A stretch of 59,221 nt of DNA from Nitrosomonas sp. (GTDB taxonomy: Bacteria; Pseudomonadota; Gammaproteobacteria; Burkholderiales; Nitrosomonadaceae): the NCBI GenBank assembly GCA_016708955.1, contig JADJES010000026.1:1-59221 (forward strand). The letters are read 5' to 3'. Below are positions 38,860 through 49,456 of this stretch, in pieces. The position numbers and the translations under genes are program-made. Position 1 is the first letter of the stretch. Each line of letters opens with the position of its first letter. A model generated the notes under the pieces. The model saw nothing but the letters and a program-made list of their open reading frames with translations. It was not told the origin of the DNA and searched no databases.

Positions 38860-39138
38860 ATCTTATGATTTTTCTGAGAAACAACGGGTTATGATGCAGA
38901 GGTGTATCTTCTTAAAATTAAGTATAAGAAATTTATAAATCCACCCATTCTAACATGCTGTCTTCCTTTCTCAGGTAACTTTGACGTATATAAGTTGCGA
39001 TAATAAGTAGATCTTTAAAGAAAAAAAGCTTGAAAAAGCAGAGTAAATAGGTAAACATAATAGTTTTTCTAACTTTTCCTTAGCAAGTAGGGTAGAGCGC
39101 TTAATTGAATTTTCCATCTGAAATGAGGGTGTAGTGTT
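38860..39138. other. Divergent spacer between gyrA and argD
   Basis: AT-rich, 279 bases, with no gene. It should hold promoters for both directions. TTGACG near 38980 with TAAGTA 17 bases further on is a weak candidate for argD; no clear arginine-repressor site is visible to me. Confidence 0.3.
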
Positions 39139-40311
39139 GTGCCTAATTTAATGAATACCTACTCACGGCTGCCTGTTACCTTTGTCAAAGGCGAAGGGGT
39201 GTGGTTGTGGGATGACCATGGTGAACGGTATCTGGATGCATTGGCTGGTGTAGCTGTGTGTGGACTGGGGCATTGTCATCCAAGATTAACTCGAGCAATA
39301 TGTGAGCAGGCCAGAACGCTGATTCATACATCTAATCTATATCATATCGAAAAGCAGGAACGCTTGGCGGATCGCTTGATTGAATTATCAGGAATGGATA
39401 ATGCATTTTTCTGTAATTCCGGTGCGGAAGCCAACGAGGCTGCCATAAAACTAGCCCGATTGCATGGACATAATAAGGGAATTTCAATCCCAACTATTGT
39501 AGTTATGGAACGCTCATTCCATGGCCGCACGATGGCAACCCTGACAGCAAGTGGAAATCGTAAGGTACAAGCTGGGTTTGAGCCTCTATTATCGGGATTT
39601 GTGCGCGTTCCCTATAACAGCATGGAAGCGATTACACAGGTTGCTGTGAATAATAAAGACGTCGTAGCAGTACTGGTAGAACCTTTTCAGGGTGAAGGCG
39701 GTGTTAATATTCCTGAAGCGCATTATCTACGAGAATTACGGAGTTTGTGTGATCAATATGGATGGCTTTTGATGCTGGATGAAGTGCAGTCAGGGATTGC
39801 ACGGAGTGGAAAATGGTTTGCATTTCAACATAGTAATATTATGCCGGATGTTGTTACCCTGGCTAAAGGCCTGGGGGGGGGAGTCGCGATTGGTGCTTGC
39901 TTAGCAAGAGGCATGGCTGCAGAAGTCTTCAAACCGGGTAATCATGCGTCCACCTTTGGCGGTAATCCACTGGCTTGTGCTGCTGCGATTGAAACACTGA
40001 GTGTAATCGCCGATGAAAATCTTCTCGATCACGTAACTAAATTGGGCGACTTCATGCGTGATAAGCTGAGAAGACAATTGGCAGATGTCACGGGAGTTGT
40101 GCAAGTCAGGGGGCAAGGTCTGATTGTTGGCATTGAGCTTTCGGTACCTTGTGGTGAATTGGTGAAGAAAGCGTTAGAAAAGAAATTATTAATCAATGTA
40201 ACATCCGATAAAGTGATACGTTTGTTGCCTGCGTTTGTGATGCAGCAAGGTGAAGCTGAGCAAGTTGTAGATATTACTTGCTCGTTAATAAAGGAGTTTT
40301 TGAATAACTAA
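39139..40311 (+). CDS. argD: Acetylornithine aminotransferase
   Basis: An intact frame of 390 residues from GTG 39139, with GAGGG about ten bases upstream; ATG 39151 is possible but lies further from it. It shows DALAGVAVCGLGHCHP, FFCNSGAEANEAAIKLAR, FHGRTMATLTASGN, LLMLDEVQSGIARSGKWFAF and the PLP lysine in VVTLAKGLGGGVAIGA. It makes N-acetylornithine in arginine synthesis and may also serve as succinyldiaminopimelate aminotransferase for lysine. It is the first of three arginine genes in a row. Confidence 0.95.
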   Translation: MPNLMNTYSRLPVTFVKGEGVWLWDDHGERYLDALAGVAVCGLGHCHPRLTRAICEQARTLIHTSNLYHIEKQERLADRLIELSGMDNAFFCNSGAEANEAAIKLARLHGHNKGISIPTIVVMERSFHGRTMATLTASGNRKVQAGFEPLLSGFVRVPYNSMEAITQVAVNNKDVVAVLVEPFQGEGGVNIPEAHYLRELRSLCDQYGWLLMLDEVQSGIARSGKWFAFQHSNIMPDVVTLAKGLGGGVAIGACLARGMAAEVFKPGNHASTFGGNPLACAAAIETLSVIADENLLDHVTKLGDFMRDKLRRQLADVTGVVQVRGQGLIVGIELSVPCGELVKKALEKKLLINVTSDKVIRLLPAFVMQQGEAEQVVDITCSLIKEFLNN

Positions 40312-40359
40312 GACTGGTTACCTAAGGTAACGTATTTCTAATTAGTTATTTATCACGTT

Positions 40360-41285
40360 ATGCAATTTAAGCATTTTCTGCAATTCAATGATTTTTGCCG
40401 TGAAGAATACGAGTATTTATTTGAGCGCACTCGCTGGATAAAGCAGGAGTTCAAGCAATACCGGCAATACTGGCCTTTGAGTGATCGCACGCTGGCGATG
40501 ATTTTTGACAAAAATTCGACACGGACGCGTTTGTCATTTGAAGCCGGTATGCATCAATTGGGCGGCGCGGCAATCTATCTGTCAACGCGGGATACGCAAC
40601 TGGGACGAGGGGAGCCGGTAGAAGATGCTGCGCGGGTAATTTCGCGTATGGTAGATCTGATAATGATTCGTACCTATGAGCATGACATTATCAGGCGTTT
40701 TGCGGAGAATTCCAGAGTACCAATAATCAATGGGTTAACTGATGAATATCATCCATGTCAAATCATGAGTGACATCTTTACTTACTTGAATACAGAGGAA
40801 GTATTGAAGGCAAAATCGTGGCTTGGATTGGTGATTCCAATAACATGTGTAATACCTGGTTACAAGCAGCAGAAATTTTTAATTTTAAAGTACATGTGTC
40901 AACGCCTCCTAGTTATGATATTGATCCTAAGCGGATAGGGCTAAATAGCACATCACATTATGAAAAGTTCGCGAATCCTCATAAGGCTGTGATTGGTGCG
41001 GATCTTGTAACTACAGATGTATGGACCAGTATGGGATTTGAATCAGAAACCGAGCAGAGAAGAAATGATTTTGCGGAATTCTGTGTTGATGGAGAAATGA
41101 TGTTGTTGGCTAAAAACAATGCGTTATTTATGCATTGTTTGCCGGCGCATCGCGGCGAAGAAGTCAGTGCCGAAGTCTTGGATGGGCCGCAATCAGTCGT
41201 ATGGGACGAAGCAGAAAACCGGCTGCATACGCAAAAAGCGCTGATGGAATATTTGCTGTTGGGTAAATTAGATGCTGGAAGTTAA
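40360..41285 (+). CDS. argF: Ornithine carbamoyltransferase, one frameshift
   Basis: The frame opens MQFKHFLQFNDFCREEYEYL and has the carbamoyl-phosphate motif STRTRLSFEAGMHQLGG and HPCQIMSDIFTYL. A G is missing near 40810 (AAGGG to AAGG); the next frame continues VAWIGDSNNMCNTWLQAAEI, VTTDVWTSMGFE and the ornithine-binding FMHCLPAHRGEEV, ending LLLGKLDAGS. The restored length of about 308 residues is normal. It forms citrulline from ornithine and carbamoyl phosphate. It is 48 bases after argD and 62 before argG. One-base loss in a G run suggests a read error, since the pathway genes around it are intact. Confidence 0.9.
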
Positions 41286-41347
41286 GTTTGTATTTTAAAA
41301 TTAATGATCGAAGTGTTAAATCGTAGCTGTACGAGATAAAAAACATA

Positions 41348-42568
41348 ATGAAAAAAATTAATAAAGTGGTTTTGGCCTTCTCGGGAGGTTTGGATACTTC
41401 AGTTATCTTGAAATGGTTGCAGGATACCTATCAATGTGAGGTTGTGACATTTACTGCGGATATCGGGCAGGGAGAGGAGGTTGAGCCAGCACGAGCAAAG
41501 GCAAAGCAACTTGGTGTCAAAGAAATTTATATAGATGATTTGCGTGAAGAATTTGTACGCGATTTTGTATTTCCTATGTTTCGAGCTAATACAATTTATG
41601 AAGGGGAATATTTGTTGGGTACTAGCATAGCGCGCCCATTGATTGCAAAAAGGCAAATTGAAATTGCCAATGAAACAGGGGCAGATGCGGTTTCACATGG
41701 TGCAACGGGAAAAGGGAACGATCAGGTACGGTTTGAACTGGGGTATTATGCGCTGCAGCCAGATATTCACGTGATAGCGCCTTGGCGTGAGTGGGATTTA
41801 ACTTCAAGAGAGAAGTTGCTTCTGTATGCTGAGCAACATGGCATTCCGGTTGAAATGAAAAAGAAAGCTGGGTCACCCTATAGTATGGATGCAAATCTCT
41901 TGCATATTTCCTACGAAGGCAGGATTCTTGAGGATCCAGCGGCAGAGCCTGAGGAATCAATGTGGCGTTGGAGTGTTTCGCCCGAGAAGGCGCCTGATGA
42001 ACCTGAATATCTGGATATGGAGTTTAAGCGTGGTGATGTTGTCGCATTGAATGGCAAAAAATTATCACCCGCGAATGTGCTGGAGAAGCTCAACCAATTG
42101 GGTGGAAAACATGGGATAGGTAGATTAGATTTGGTTGAGAATCGCTATGTTGGTATGAAGTCTCGCGGGTGCTATGAAACGCCCGGCGGAACAATTTTAT
42201 TACGCGCGCATCGTGCTATTGAGTCGATAACTCTGGATCGGGAAGTGGCACATCTAAAGGATGATTTGATGCCACGCTATGCAGCTCTGATTTATAATGG
42301 CTATTGGTGGAGTCCGGAGCGCAAAATGCTGCAGGCAATGATTGATGAGAGTCAGGAAAAAGTAAATGGATGGGTAAGACTGAAATTGTATAAAGGGAAT
42401 GTCATTGTGGTAGGAAGAGATTCCCATACTGACTCATTATTTGATCCAAATATTGCGACTTTTGAAGATGATTCTGGTGCTTATGATCAAGGCGATGCAG
42501 CAGGATTCATAAAGCTAAATGCTTTAAGGTTGCGTATTGCGGCTGGAGTTGAAAGAAATAAAAATTAA
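41348..42568 (+). CDS. argG: Argininosuccinate synthase
   Basis: An intact frame of 406 residues. It opens MKKINKVVLAFSGGLDTSVI with the ATP-pyrophosphatase loop SGGLDTS, followed by ARPLIAKRQIEIANETGADA, SHGATGKGNDQVRFEL and a C-terminal oligomerisation tail. It joins citrulline and aspartate with ATP to give argininosuccinate, after which only argH (not here) is needed for arginine. Same strand as argF, 62 bases downstream. Confidence 0.97.
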   Translation: MKKINKVVLAFSGGLDTSVILKWLQDTYQCEVVTFTADIGQGEEVEPARAKAKQLGVKEIYIDDLREEFVRDFVFPMFRANTIYEGEYLLGTSIARPLIAKRQIEIANETGADAVSHGATGKGNDQVRFELGYYALQPDIHVIAPWREWDLTSREKLLLYAEQHGIPVEMKKKAGSPYSMDANLLHISYEGRILEDPAAEPEESMWRWSVSPEKAPDEPEYLDMEFKRGDVVALNGKKLSPANVLEKLNQLGGKHGIGRLDLVENRYVGMKSRGCYETPGGTILLRAHRAIESITLDREVAHLKDDLMPRYAALIYNGYWWSPERKMLQAMIDESQEKVNGWVRLKLYKGNVIVVGRDSHTDSLFDPNIATFEDDSGAYDQGDAAGFIKLNALRLRIAAGVERNKN

Positions 42569-42627
42569 GGTCTTCGAAGTAGCGCAGTGAAAAACTAAGA
42601 TCAATTGCCTCAGTTAAGAGAGATATA

Positions 42628-43113
42628 ATGCCCACATTTGATATTGTCTCAGAAGTTGATAAGCAAGAAGTCAGGAATGCAGTAGACCAAGTAAACAAAG
42701 AGGTGAATACTCGGTTTGACTTTAAAGGTTCGGATGCGAGGGTTGAGCAGACAGATTATCAGCTGACAATATTTGCTGATGATGAATTTAAATTGGAGCA
42801 AGTGTCAGACATTCTGATGGCTAAGTTGACGAAGCGAAATGTCGATGTGCGTTGTTTGGACAAGGGACAGGTTGAGAAAATCAGTGGAAATAAAGTAAAG
42901 CAGGCTGTGATAGTTAAAACAGGACTTGAAACAGAGCTGGCAAAGAAAATTATTAAGTATACAAAGGAAAGCAAGCTTAAAGTACAAGCGAGTATTCAAG
43001 GGGATGTAGTGCGCATAACAGGCGCTAAAAAAGATGTGCTTCAGGAAACAATACAATTAATAAAAAAATCAATTGATAATTTTCCACTGCAATTCCAGAA
43101 CTTTAGAGATTAA
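42628..43113 (+). CDS. yajQ: YajQ family nucleotide-binding protein
   Basis: An intact frame of 161 residues starting MPTFDIVSEVDKQEVRNAVD and including TRFDFKGSDARVEQ, FKLEQVSDILMAKLTKRNVD and KLKVQASIQGDVVRITGAKK, which match the DUF520/YajQ fold. Members bind nucleotides, and some Xanthomonas relatives bind cyclic di-GMP; the role here is unknown. It follows argG by 59 bases and is the last gene before the ribosomal promoter. Confidence 0.93.
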   Translation: MPTFDIVSEVDKQEVRNAVDQVNKEVNTRFDFKGSDARVEQTDYQLTIFADDEFKLEQVSDILMAKLTKRNVDVRCLDKGQVEKISGNKVKQAVIVKTGLETELAKKIIKYTKESKLKVQASIQGDVVRITGAKKDVLQETIQLIKKSIDNFPLQFQNFRD

Positions 43114-43215
43114 TATGGACAAAATAGGTGATATGAGAATTATTGAAAATCATTAGCATGATTTTAGAAATAAAAATTGTATTAGCAAAATAGGCTATAT
43201 CTGTCCATGTTTGTC

Positions 43216-43244
43216 TTGACATGAAACAATAAACCCAATAAAAT
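43216..43244 (+). promoter_or_regulatory. Strong sigma-70-type promoter of the str (rpsL) operon
   Basis: TTGACA (43216-43221) and TAAAAT (43239-43244) are separated by exactly 17 bases, close to the sigma-70 consensus. Transcription would start about 130 bases before the rpsL start codon and drive rpsL, rpsG, fusA and tuf. Confidence 0.8.
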
Positions 43245-43344
43245 CCGCTCTCTTTTTTGTCGCATCTTATATGAAATATGAAGGTGCCAAATTGCTAATT
43301 GCTAGGGCCATTAGTGAAAAAAATAAATTCAGCAAATAGTACGT

Positions 43345-43372
43345 GGACGGCGGAAAGCCGTCCCAGTTTTTT
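43345..43372 (+). terminator. Terminator-like hairpin just before rpsL
   Basis: GGACGGC and GCCGTCC pair around GGAAA and are followed by CAGTTTTTT, the form of an intrinsic terminator. It lies downstream of the promoter at 43216 and ends 11 bases before the rpsL ATG, so it is within the leader of the operon. It could attenuate transcription or hide the ribosome binding region. Confidence 0.65.
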
Positions 43373-43383
43373 AGGACATAGAA

Positions 43384-43761
43384 ATGCCGACAATTAGTCA
43401 GTTAGTTAGAAAACCACGCACAGCTAAGCGGGTTAAAAGCAGTGTTCCAGCATTAGAGAACAGCCCACAAAAAAGAGGGGTGTGCACAAGGGTGTACACG
43501 ACAACACCAAAAAAACCGAATTCAGCATTGCGTAAAGTTGCAAGGGTTCGATTAACTAACGGATTTGAAGTGTCAAGTTATATTGGTGGAGAAGGGCACA
43601 ATCTTCAAGAGCATTCGGTCGTTTTGATACGTGGTGGTCGTGTAAAAGATTTGCCAGGTGTTCGCTATCATACGGTTAGAGGTAGTCTGGATACGGCGGG
43701 TGTAAAAGATCGTAAGCAGAGCCGATCAAAATATGGTTCCAAAAAGCCAAAAACTGCTTAG
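43384..43761 (+). CDS. rpsL: 30S ribosomal protein S12
   Basis: Intact, 125 residues. TTTPKKPNSALRKVARVRLT and PGVRYHTVRG are the conserved decoding-site loops; the lysines that change in streptomycin resistance are wild type (PKKPNS and GVKDRK). First gene of the str operon, behind a strong promoter and a hairpin. Confidence 0.98.
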   Translation: MPTISQLVRKPRTAKRVKSSVPALENSPQKRGVCTRVYTTTPKKPNSALRKVARVRLTNGFEVSSYIGGEGHNLQEHSVVLIRGGRVKDLPGVRYHTVRGSLDTAGVKDRKQSRSKYGSKKPKTA

Positions 43762-43830
43762 AATTTAGAATCAAGTGCTGTTTTTATAGATAGAAGAAAA
43801 ACATGTTGCGAAAGGTAATGGGGTTGCATA

Positions 43831-44301
43831 ATGCCAAGACGTAGAGAAGTTCCAAAGCGTGAGATATTGCCAGATCCAAAATATCACAATGTAGAATTAG
43901 CAAAATTTGTTAATGTTCTCATGACTCGTGGTAAAAAGTCGGTAGCAGAGAGGATTATCTACGGAGCATTAGAGCATATAGAAAAGAAAACTGGCAATGA
44001 TCCATTGGAAGTTTTTACACAAGCGTTGACGAATGTGCGTCCAATCGTGGAGGTTAAGAGTCGTCGGGTTGGTGGCGCAAACTATCAGGTACCGGTTGAG
44101 GTGAGATCAGTGCGTCGTAACGCTTTGGCTATGCGATGGCTTAGGGATGCAGCCAGGAAAAGAAGCGAAAAATCAATGGATGCAAGACTAGCTGGGGAGT
44201 TAACAGAGGCAGCTGAGGGACGTGGAGGAGCGGTAAAGAAGAGAGAGGAAGTGCATAGAATGGCGGAATCAAATAAAGCATTTTCTCATTTTAGGTTTTA
44301 A
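43831..44301 (+). CDS. rpsG: 30S ribosomal protein S7
   Basis: Intact, 156 residues, the usual length. MPRRREVPKREILPDPKYHN, MTRGKKSVAERIIYGALEHI and GGANYQVPVEVRSVRRNALA are typical. S7 nucleates the 30S head and in E. coli represses its own operon by binding the rpsL-rpsG spacer; the 69-base spacer here could do the same, but no matching structure was established. Confidence 0.98.
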   Translation: MPRRREVPKREILPDPKYHNVELAKFVNVLMTRGKKSVAERIIYGALEHIEKKTGNDPLEVFTQALTNVRPIVEVKSRRVGGANYQVPVEVRSVRRNALAMRWLRDAARKRSEKSMDARLAGELTEAAEGRGGAVKKREEVHRMAESNKAFSHFRF

Positions 44302-44362
44302 TTAATAGAAATTAAAGTATTAAAATCATTCACCAATTGTATAAATCGTAAGGCATTTGACT

Positions 44363-46454
44363 GTGGCCAGAAAAACACCCATTGAGCGCTATAGAAACAT
44401 AGGTATTATGGCGCATATTGACGCTGGAAAAACAACGACAACAGAGCGTGTGCTCTTTTATACTGGCGTGTCGCATAAATTAGGCGAAGTTCATGATGGT
44501 GCGGCAACCATGGATTGGATGGAACAAGAACAGGAAAGAGGTATAACAATTACCTCTGCAGCCACAACTTGTTTCTGGAAAGGAATGGCTGAAAATTACC
44601 CGGAACATCGAATCAATATTATTGATACGCCAGGACACGTAGATTTTACCATTGAGGTTGAGCGTTCATTACGTGTTCTCGATGGAGCATGCACTGTATT
44701 TTGTGCGGTTGGTGGTGTGCAACCGCAAACCGAAACGGTTTGGAGGCAGGCAAATAAGTATAAAGTCCCTCGATTGGCATTTGTAAATAAGATGGATCGA
44801 TCGGGTGCAAATTTCATGCGCGTGTATGAGCAGATCAAAACACGGCTTAAAGCGGTGCCTGTGCCAATACAATTGCCAATAGGTGCAGAAGATAAGTTTG
44901 AAGGTGTCATTGATTTAGTAAAAATGAAAGCTATTTACTGGGATGAAGAAAGTAAAGGCACAAAATATGAGGAACGTGAAATACCTTCAGATTTGAAAGC
45001 GGATGCGCAGTCATGGCGAGAAAAGATGCTTGAAACTGCAGCAGAAGCAAATGAAGATTTGATGAACAAATATCTTGAAAATGGAGATTTAGAATCTTCA
45101 GATATTAAAAGCGGCTTGCGGGTGCGTACTATAAATAATGAAATAGTGCCAATGATGTGTGGAACTGCCTTTAAGAATAAAGGCGTACAAGCTATGTTGG
45201 ATGCGGTTATAGATTATATGCCATCACCCACAGATGTCTTGGCGATACAAGGTGAAAACGAACGTGGTGAGCCAGATAAAAGAATGGCTGATGATAACGA
45301 GCCTTTTTCAGCATTGGCATTCAAGATTGCAACCGATCCATATGTAGGGCAGCTAATATTCTTCAGAGTTTATTCTGGGGTAGTTGTATCAGGTGATACA
45401 ATCTACAACCCGGTGAAAGGAAAAAAAGAAAGAATTGGCAGGATACTGCAAATGCACGCAAATCAGCGTGAAGAAATCAAGGAAGTCCGTGCTGGAGATA
45501 TTGCGGCAGCTGTTGGTCTGAAAGATGTCGTTACCGGAGATACTCTTGTGTGATCCACAAAAAATAATTACCCTAGAAAGAATGGATTTTCCCGAACCAG
45601 TCATTCATGTGGCAGTTGAACCAAAGACTAAAATGGATCAGGAGAAAATGGGGATTGCGCTAAATAGATTAGCGCAGGAGGATCCTTCGTTCAGGGTGCG
45701 AACAGATGAAGAAACTGGACAGACGATTATATCTGGAATGGGTGAATTGCATCTCGAAATCATCGTAGATCGCATGAAAAGAGAATTTGGAGTGGAAGCA
45801 AATGTAGGAGCGCCACAGGTTGCTTATCGTGAAGCGATAAGAAAACAAGTTGAAATAGAAGGTAAATTTGTGAAGCAATCAGGAGGGCGTGGACAGTATG
45901 GTCATGTATGGTTGAGAATGGAGCCCAATGAAACCGGAAAAGGTTTTGAGTTTATAGATGAAATAAAGGGTGGTTCAGTGCCACGGGAATATATACCAGC
46001 AGTCGAAAAGGGATTGTTGGAAACACTGCCAAGCGGTGTGTTAGCTGGATATCCAGTAGTAGATGTGAAAGTTACACTCTTCGATGGTTCATATCATGAC
46101 GTCGATTCTAATGAGAATGCATTCAAAATGGCTGCTTCAATAGCATTTAAGGACGGAATGCGTAAAGCCAATCCAGTGTTACTAGAACCCATGATGGCGG
46201 TTGAAGTGGAATCACCAGAAGATTTTATGGGGAATGTTGTCGGCGACTTATCATCAAGGCGTGGCATGATTCAAGGAATGGAAGATGTGCCAGGATTCAA
46301 GGTAATTCGAGCTGAAGTACCGTTAGCAGAAATGTTTGGATACTCTACGGCATTGCGCTCAGCTACTCAAGGCAGGGCAACCTATTCAATGGAGTTTAAG
46401 CATTATTCAGAGGCTCCTAAGAGTGTGGCAGAAGCAATAATAAATAAGAAATAA
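44363..46454 (+). CDS. fusA: Elongation factor G, one frameshift
   Basis: GTG 44363 (MARKTPIERYRNIGIMAHID) fits the usual start better than TTG 44357. GTPase motifs AHIDAGKTTTTER, DTPGHVDFTIEVERSLRVLD and AFVNKMDRSGANF are present. Near 45550 a surplus G (CTTGTGTGATCC in place of CTTTGTGATCC) ends the frame after GDTL; the other frame continues CDPQKIITLERMDFPEPVIH through VGAPQVAYREAI and GDLSSRRGMIQGMEDVPGFK to the end. The restored protein of about 696 residues is of normal length. EF-G drives translocation and is essential, so the break is almost surely an error in the sequence. Confidence 0.95.
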
Positions 46455-46485
46455 TTGAATTGTATAGAGTGTAAAGGAACGAGTC

Positions 46486-47675
46486 ATGGCAAAAAGTAAA
46501 TTTGAGCGGTCGAAGCCACACGTAAATGTTGGTACGATAGGACATGTCGATCATGGCAAGACGACGCTGACGGCGGCGATTACGACGATATTGACGAAGA
46601 AATTTGGTGGGGAAGCGAAGAGTTACGCACAAATTGACTCGGCGCCAGAGGAACGTGCACGAGGAATTACAATCAATACGGCGCATGTGGAGTATGAAAC
46701 AGCCAAACGTCATTATGCCCATGTAGACTGTCCTGGTCATGCGGATTATGTGAAGAACATGATTACCGGCGCAGCGCAAATGGACGGAGCGATTCTGGTG
46801 GTATCCGCAGCCGATGGCCCAATGCCGCAAACGCGTGAGCATATACTGTTAGCGCGCCAGGTTGGCGTTCCATACATCATTGTATACATGAATAAAGCTG
46901 ACATGGTTGATGATGCGGAATTAATTGAGCTGGTGGAAATGGAAATACGGGAATTGTTATCGAAGTATGACTTTCCTGGGGATGACACGCCAATCATAGT
47001 TGGGTCAGCGCTAAAAGCACTGGAAGGCGATCAGAGTGATATTGGAGAAGCGTCCATCCTGAAGCTGGCAGATGCGTTAGACAGTTATATTCCACAACCG
47101 GAACGTGCAATTGATGGTGCCTTTCTTATGCCGGTTGAAGACGTTTTTTCGATCTCAGGTCGGGGGACGGTTGTGACTGGTCGTGTGGAGAGAGGAATCG
47201 TGAAAGTGGGAGAGGAAATCGAGATAGTTGGTCTCAAACCCACACTGAAAACAGTATGTACAGGTGTGGAAATGTTCCGTAAACTGCTGGACCAAGGTCA
47301 GGCAGGCGATAATGTTGGGATACTGTTGCGTGGTACGAAACGTGAAGAAGTTGAGCGAGGTCAAGTGTTGGCAAAGCCAAGTAGTATATCGCCGCATACC
47401 AAATTCACGGCTGAGATATATGTGTTGAGCAAAGAAGAGGTGGAAGACATACACCGTTTTTCCCCGGATATCGTCCACAATTTTACTTCAGGACAACAGA
47501 CGTTACAGGGGCAATTGAATTGCCAGCTGGAACGGAGATGGTGATGCCTGGGGACAATGTGTCAGTGACAGTGAATTTAATAGCGCCGATAGCGATGGAA
47601 GATGGCTTGCGTTTTGCAATACGTGAAGGCGGAAGAACAGTTGGTGCCGGTGTCGTTGCTAAAATAATTGAGTGA
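46486..47675 (+). CDS. tuf: Elongation factor Tu, one frameshift
   Basis: KPHVNVGTIGHVDHGKTTLT, VDCPGHADYVKNMITGAAQM and IVYMNKADMVDD are the GTPase motifs. A G is lost near 47438 (GAGGGTGG to GAGGTGG), which ends the first frame at 47544; the correct frame goes on GGRHTPFFPGYRPQFYFRT, TDVTGAIELPAGTEMVMPG and GGRTVGAGVVAKIIE to 47675. The restored length is 396 residues. The gene has a higher GC content than its neighbours (for example GACGCTGACGGCGGCGATTA), as expected if a second tuf copy elsewhere converts it. EF-Tu brings aminoacyl-tRNA to the ribosome. Confidence 0.96.
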
Positions 47676-47745
47676 TTTGGGAAAGTTAGAAAAAGTAAAG
47701 ATCAATAAAGATTTATATTGAGTTTACAAAATCAGGATCGAATAA

Positions 47746-48054
47746 ATGCAAAACCAAAAAATAAGAATTCGCCTTAAAGCCTTCGACTATCGGTTAATAG
47801 ATAAATCAGCGCTTGAAATTGTTGAAACAGCAAAAAGAACAGGAGCGGTTGTTAAAGGGCCTGTACCATTGCCGACTAGAATTGAGCGCTTTGATGTGTT
47901 GCGATCGCCTCATGTTAATAAGACATCGCGTGATCAATTTGAAATAAGAACACACCTGAGATTAATGGATATTATTGATCCCACAGATAAAACAGTAGAT
48001 GCGCTCATGAAATTGGATTTGCCCGCTGGTGTGGATGTGGAAATTAAATTATAA
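47746..48054 (+). CDS. rpsJ: 30S ribosomal protein S10
   Basis: Intact, 102 residues. KIRIRLKAFDYRLIDKSALE and LPTRIERFDVLRSPHVNK are conserved. S10 binds in the 30S head and, as NusE, takes part in antitermination. It opens the S10 block, 70 bases after tuf. Confidence 0.98.
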   Translation: MQNQKIRIRLKAFDYRLIDKSALEIVETAKRTGAVVKGPVPLPTRIERFDVLRSPHVNKTSRDQFEIRTHLRLMDIIDPTDKTVDALMKLDLPAGVDVEIKL

Positions 48055-48148
48055 ATAATTTGTATCATCGATGATAAGAAAAGGGATTTTTTTATTTCTA
48101 AAAATCCTAAATAGACTGAAATAAATAACTCCTTATAAGAGGATAAAA

Positions 48149-48796
48149 ATGAGTTTAGGACTAGTCGGTCGGAAGATCGGTATGACACGAATATTTACAG
48201 AAAATGGAGATAGTCTTCCTGTGACTGTAATTGACGTTTCTAATAATCGTGTAACTCAGATAAAGAAAACTGAAAAAGATGGTTATTCTGCTGTTCAGCT
48301 TTGTTTCGGGGAAAAAAGAGCAATTAGAGTAAATAAGTCTAGTGCAGGTCATTTCGCTAAGGCAGGTGTTGAAGCTGGTTGTATCTTAAGGGAATTTCGG
48401 GTAAATAAAGATGAAGATCTTAATCAACTACAAAACGGAATGGTAATTACTTATGATATTTTCACAGTTGGGCAAAAAGTTGACATATCGGGAATAACTA
48501 TAGGAAAAGGATATGCAGGTGTTATTAAAAGGCATCACTTTTCATCCAATAGAGCAAGTCACGGTAATTCAAAAGCACACAATAAACCTGGCTCAATTGG
48601 CATGGCGCAAGATCCTGGGCGTATTTTCCCTGGTAAGCGTATGTCTGGCCACTTGGGGAATGTTAAAAGAACTACCCAAAATCTTGAAGTAATAAGAATT
48701 GACACTGAAAGAAGTTTATTGCTGGTAAAAGGCGCAATACCAGGACCACGAAATGGAAATGTCATTGTGCGTCCAAGTATAAAAGAAAAAAAGTAA
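48149..48796 (+). CDS. rplC: 50S ribosomal protein L3
   Basis: Intact, 215 residues. GLVGRKIGMTRIFTENGDSL at the start, and the extended loop SNRASHGNSKAHNKPGSIG and FPGKRMSGHLGNVK, which reaches towards the peptidyl transferase centre. The 94-base spacer before it has GGATTTTT facing AAAAATCC, a weak hairpin. Confidence 0.98.
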   Translation: MSLGLVGRKIGMTRIFTENGDSLPVTVIDVSNNRVTQIKKTEKDGYSAVQLCFGEKRAIRVNKSSAGHFAKAGVEAGCILREFRVNKDEDLNQLQNGMVITYDIFTVGQKVDISGITIGKGYAGVIKRHHFSSNRASHGNSKAHNKPGSIGMAQDPGRIFPGKRMSGHLGNVKRTTQNLEVIRIDTERSLLLVKGAIPGPRNGNVIVRPSIKEKK

Positions 48797-48835
48797 ATTA
48801 ATCGCTAAAATAAACAGTAATAAGGTGAACAGGTA

Positions 48836-49456
48836 ATGGAACTAAAGCTTATCGGTAAAAAGGATCAGAAAACAGATAGTATTGTTGTTTCTGATGAGCT
48901 TTTTAATAGAGATTACAATGAGGCACTTGTTCATCAAGTCATAACATCATATTTGTCTAACGCGCGTGGTGCGACACGAGCGCAAAAAGGACGATCAGAT
49001 GTGGCTAAATCTACACGTAAGCCATGGAGACAAAAAGGCACAGGACGTGCGCGTGTAGGGATGGCATCTAGTCCAATTTGGCGTGGTGGCGGAAAAGTAT
49101 TTCCAAGTAGTCCTGATGAAAATTTTAGAAAAAAATTAAATAGGAAGATGTACAGAGCTGGTGTTAGTGTGATTGTATCTCAGTTAATAAGGGATAATAG
49201 ATTGTTAGTTACTGATACATTTAATATCGATACATATAAAACAAAAGCTCTATCAGAAAAATTAAAAGCACTTGAACTAGATGAAGTGATGGTGATAACT
49301 CACGAGATCGATGATAATTTGTTGTTATCTTCACGCAATATTCCACGGGTTGCTATTGTTGAAGTGAAAAATGTTGATCCTGTTAGTCTATTAAGATTCG
49401 AAAAAATTCTTATTACAACTGAAGGATTGAAAAAATTTGAGGAAATTCTCTCATGA
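48836..49456 (+). CDS. rplD: 50S ribosomal protein L4
   Basis: Intact, 206 residues. The exit-tunnel loop KSTRKPWRQKGTGRARVGMA is conserved. In E. coli L4 represses the S10 operon through its leader; that control was not traced here. It overlaps rplW by four bases. Confidence 0.98.
   Translation: MELKLIGKKDQKTDSIVVSDELFNRDYNEALVHQVITSYLSNARGATRAQKGRSDVAKSTRKPWRQKGTGRARVGMASSPIWRGGGKVFPSSPDENFRKKLNRKMYRAGVSVIVSQLIRDNRLLVTDTFNIDTYKTKALSEKLKALELDEVMVITHEIDDNLLLSSRNIPRVAIVEVKNVDPVSLLRFEKILITTEGLKKFEEILS

Noticed and set aside
45540..45560. Programmed frameshift in fusA
   Set aside because: No slippery heptamer or downstream structure is evident, EF-G genes are not known for recoding here, and similar shifts occur in many unrelated genes of the window.
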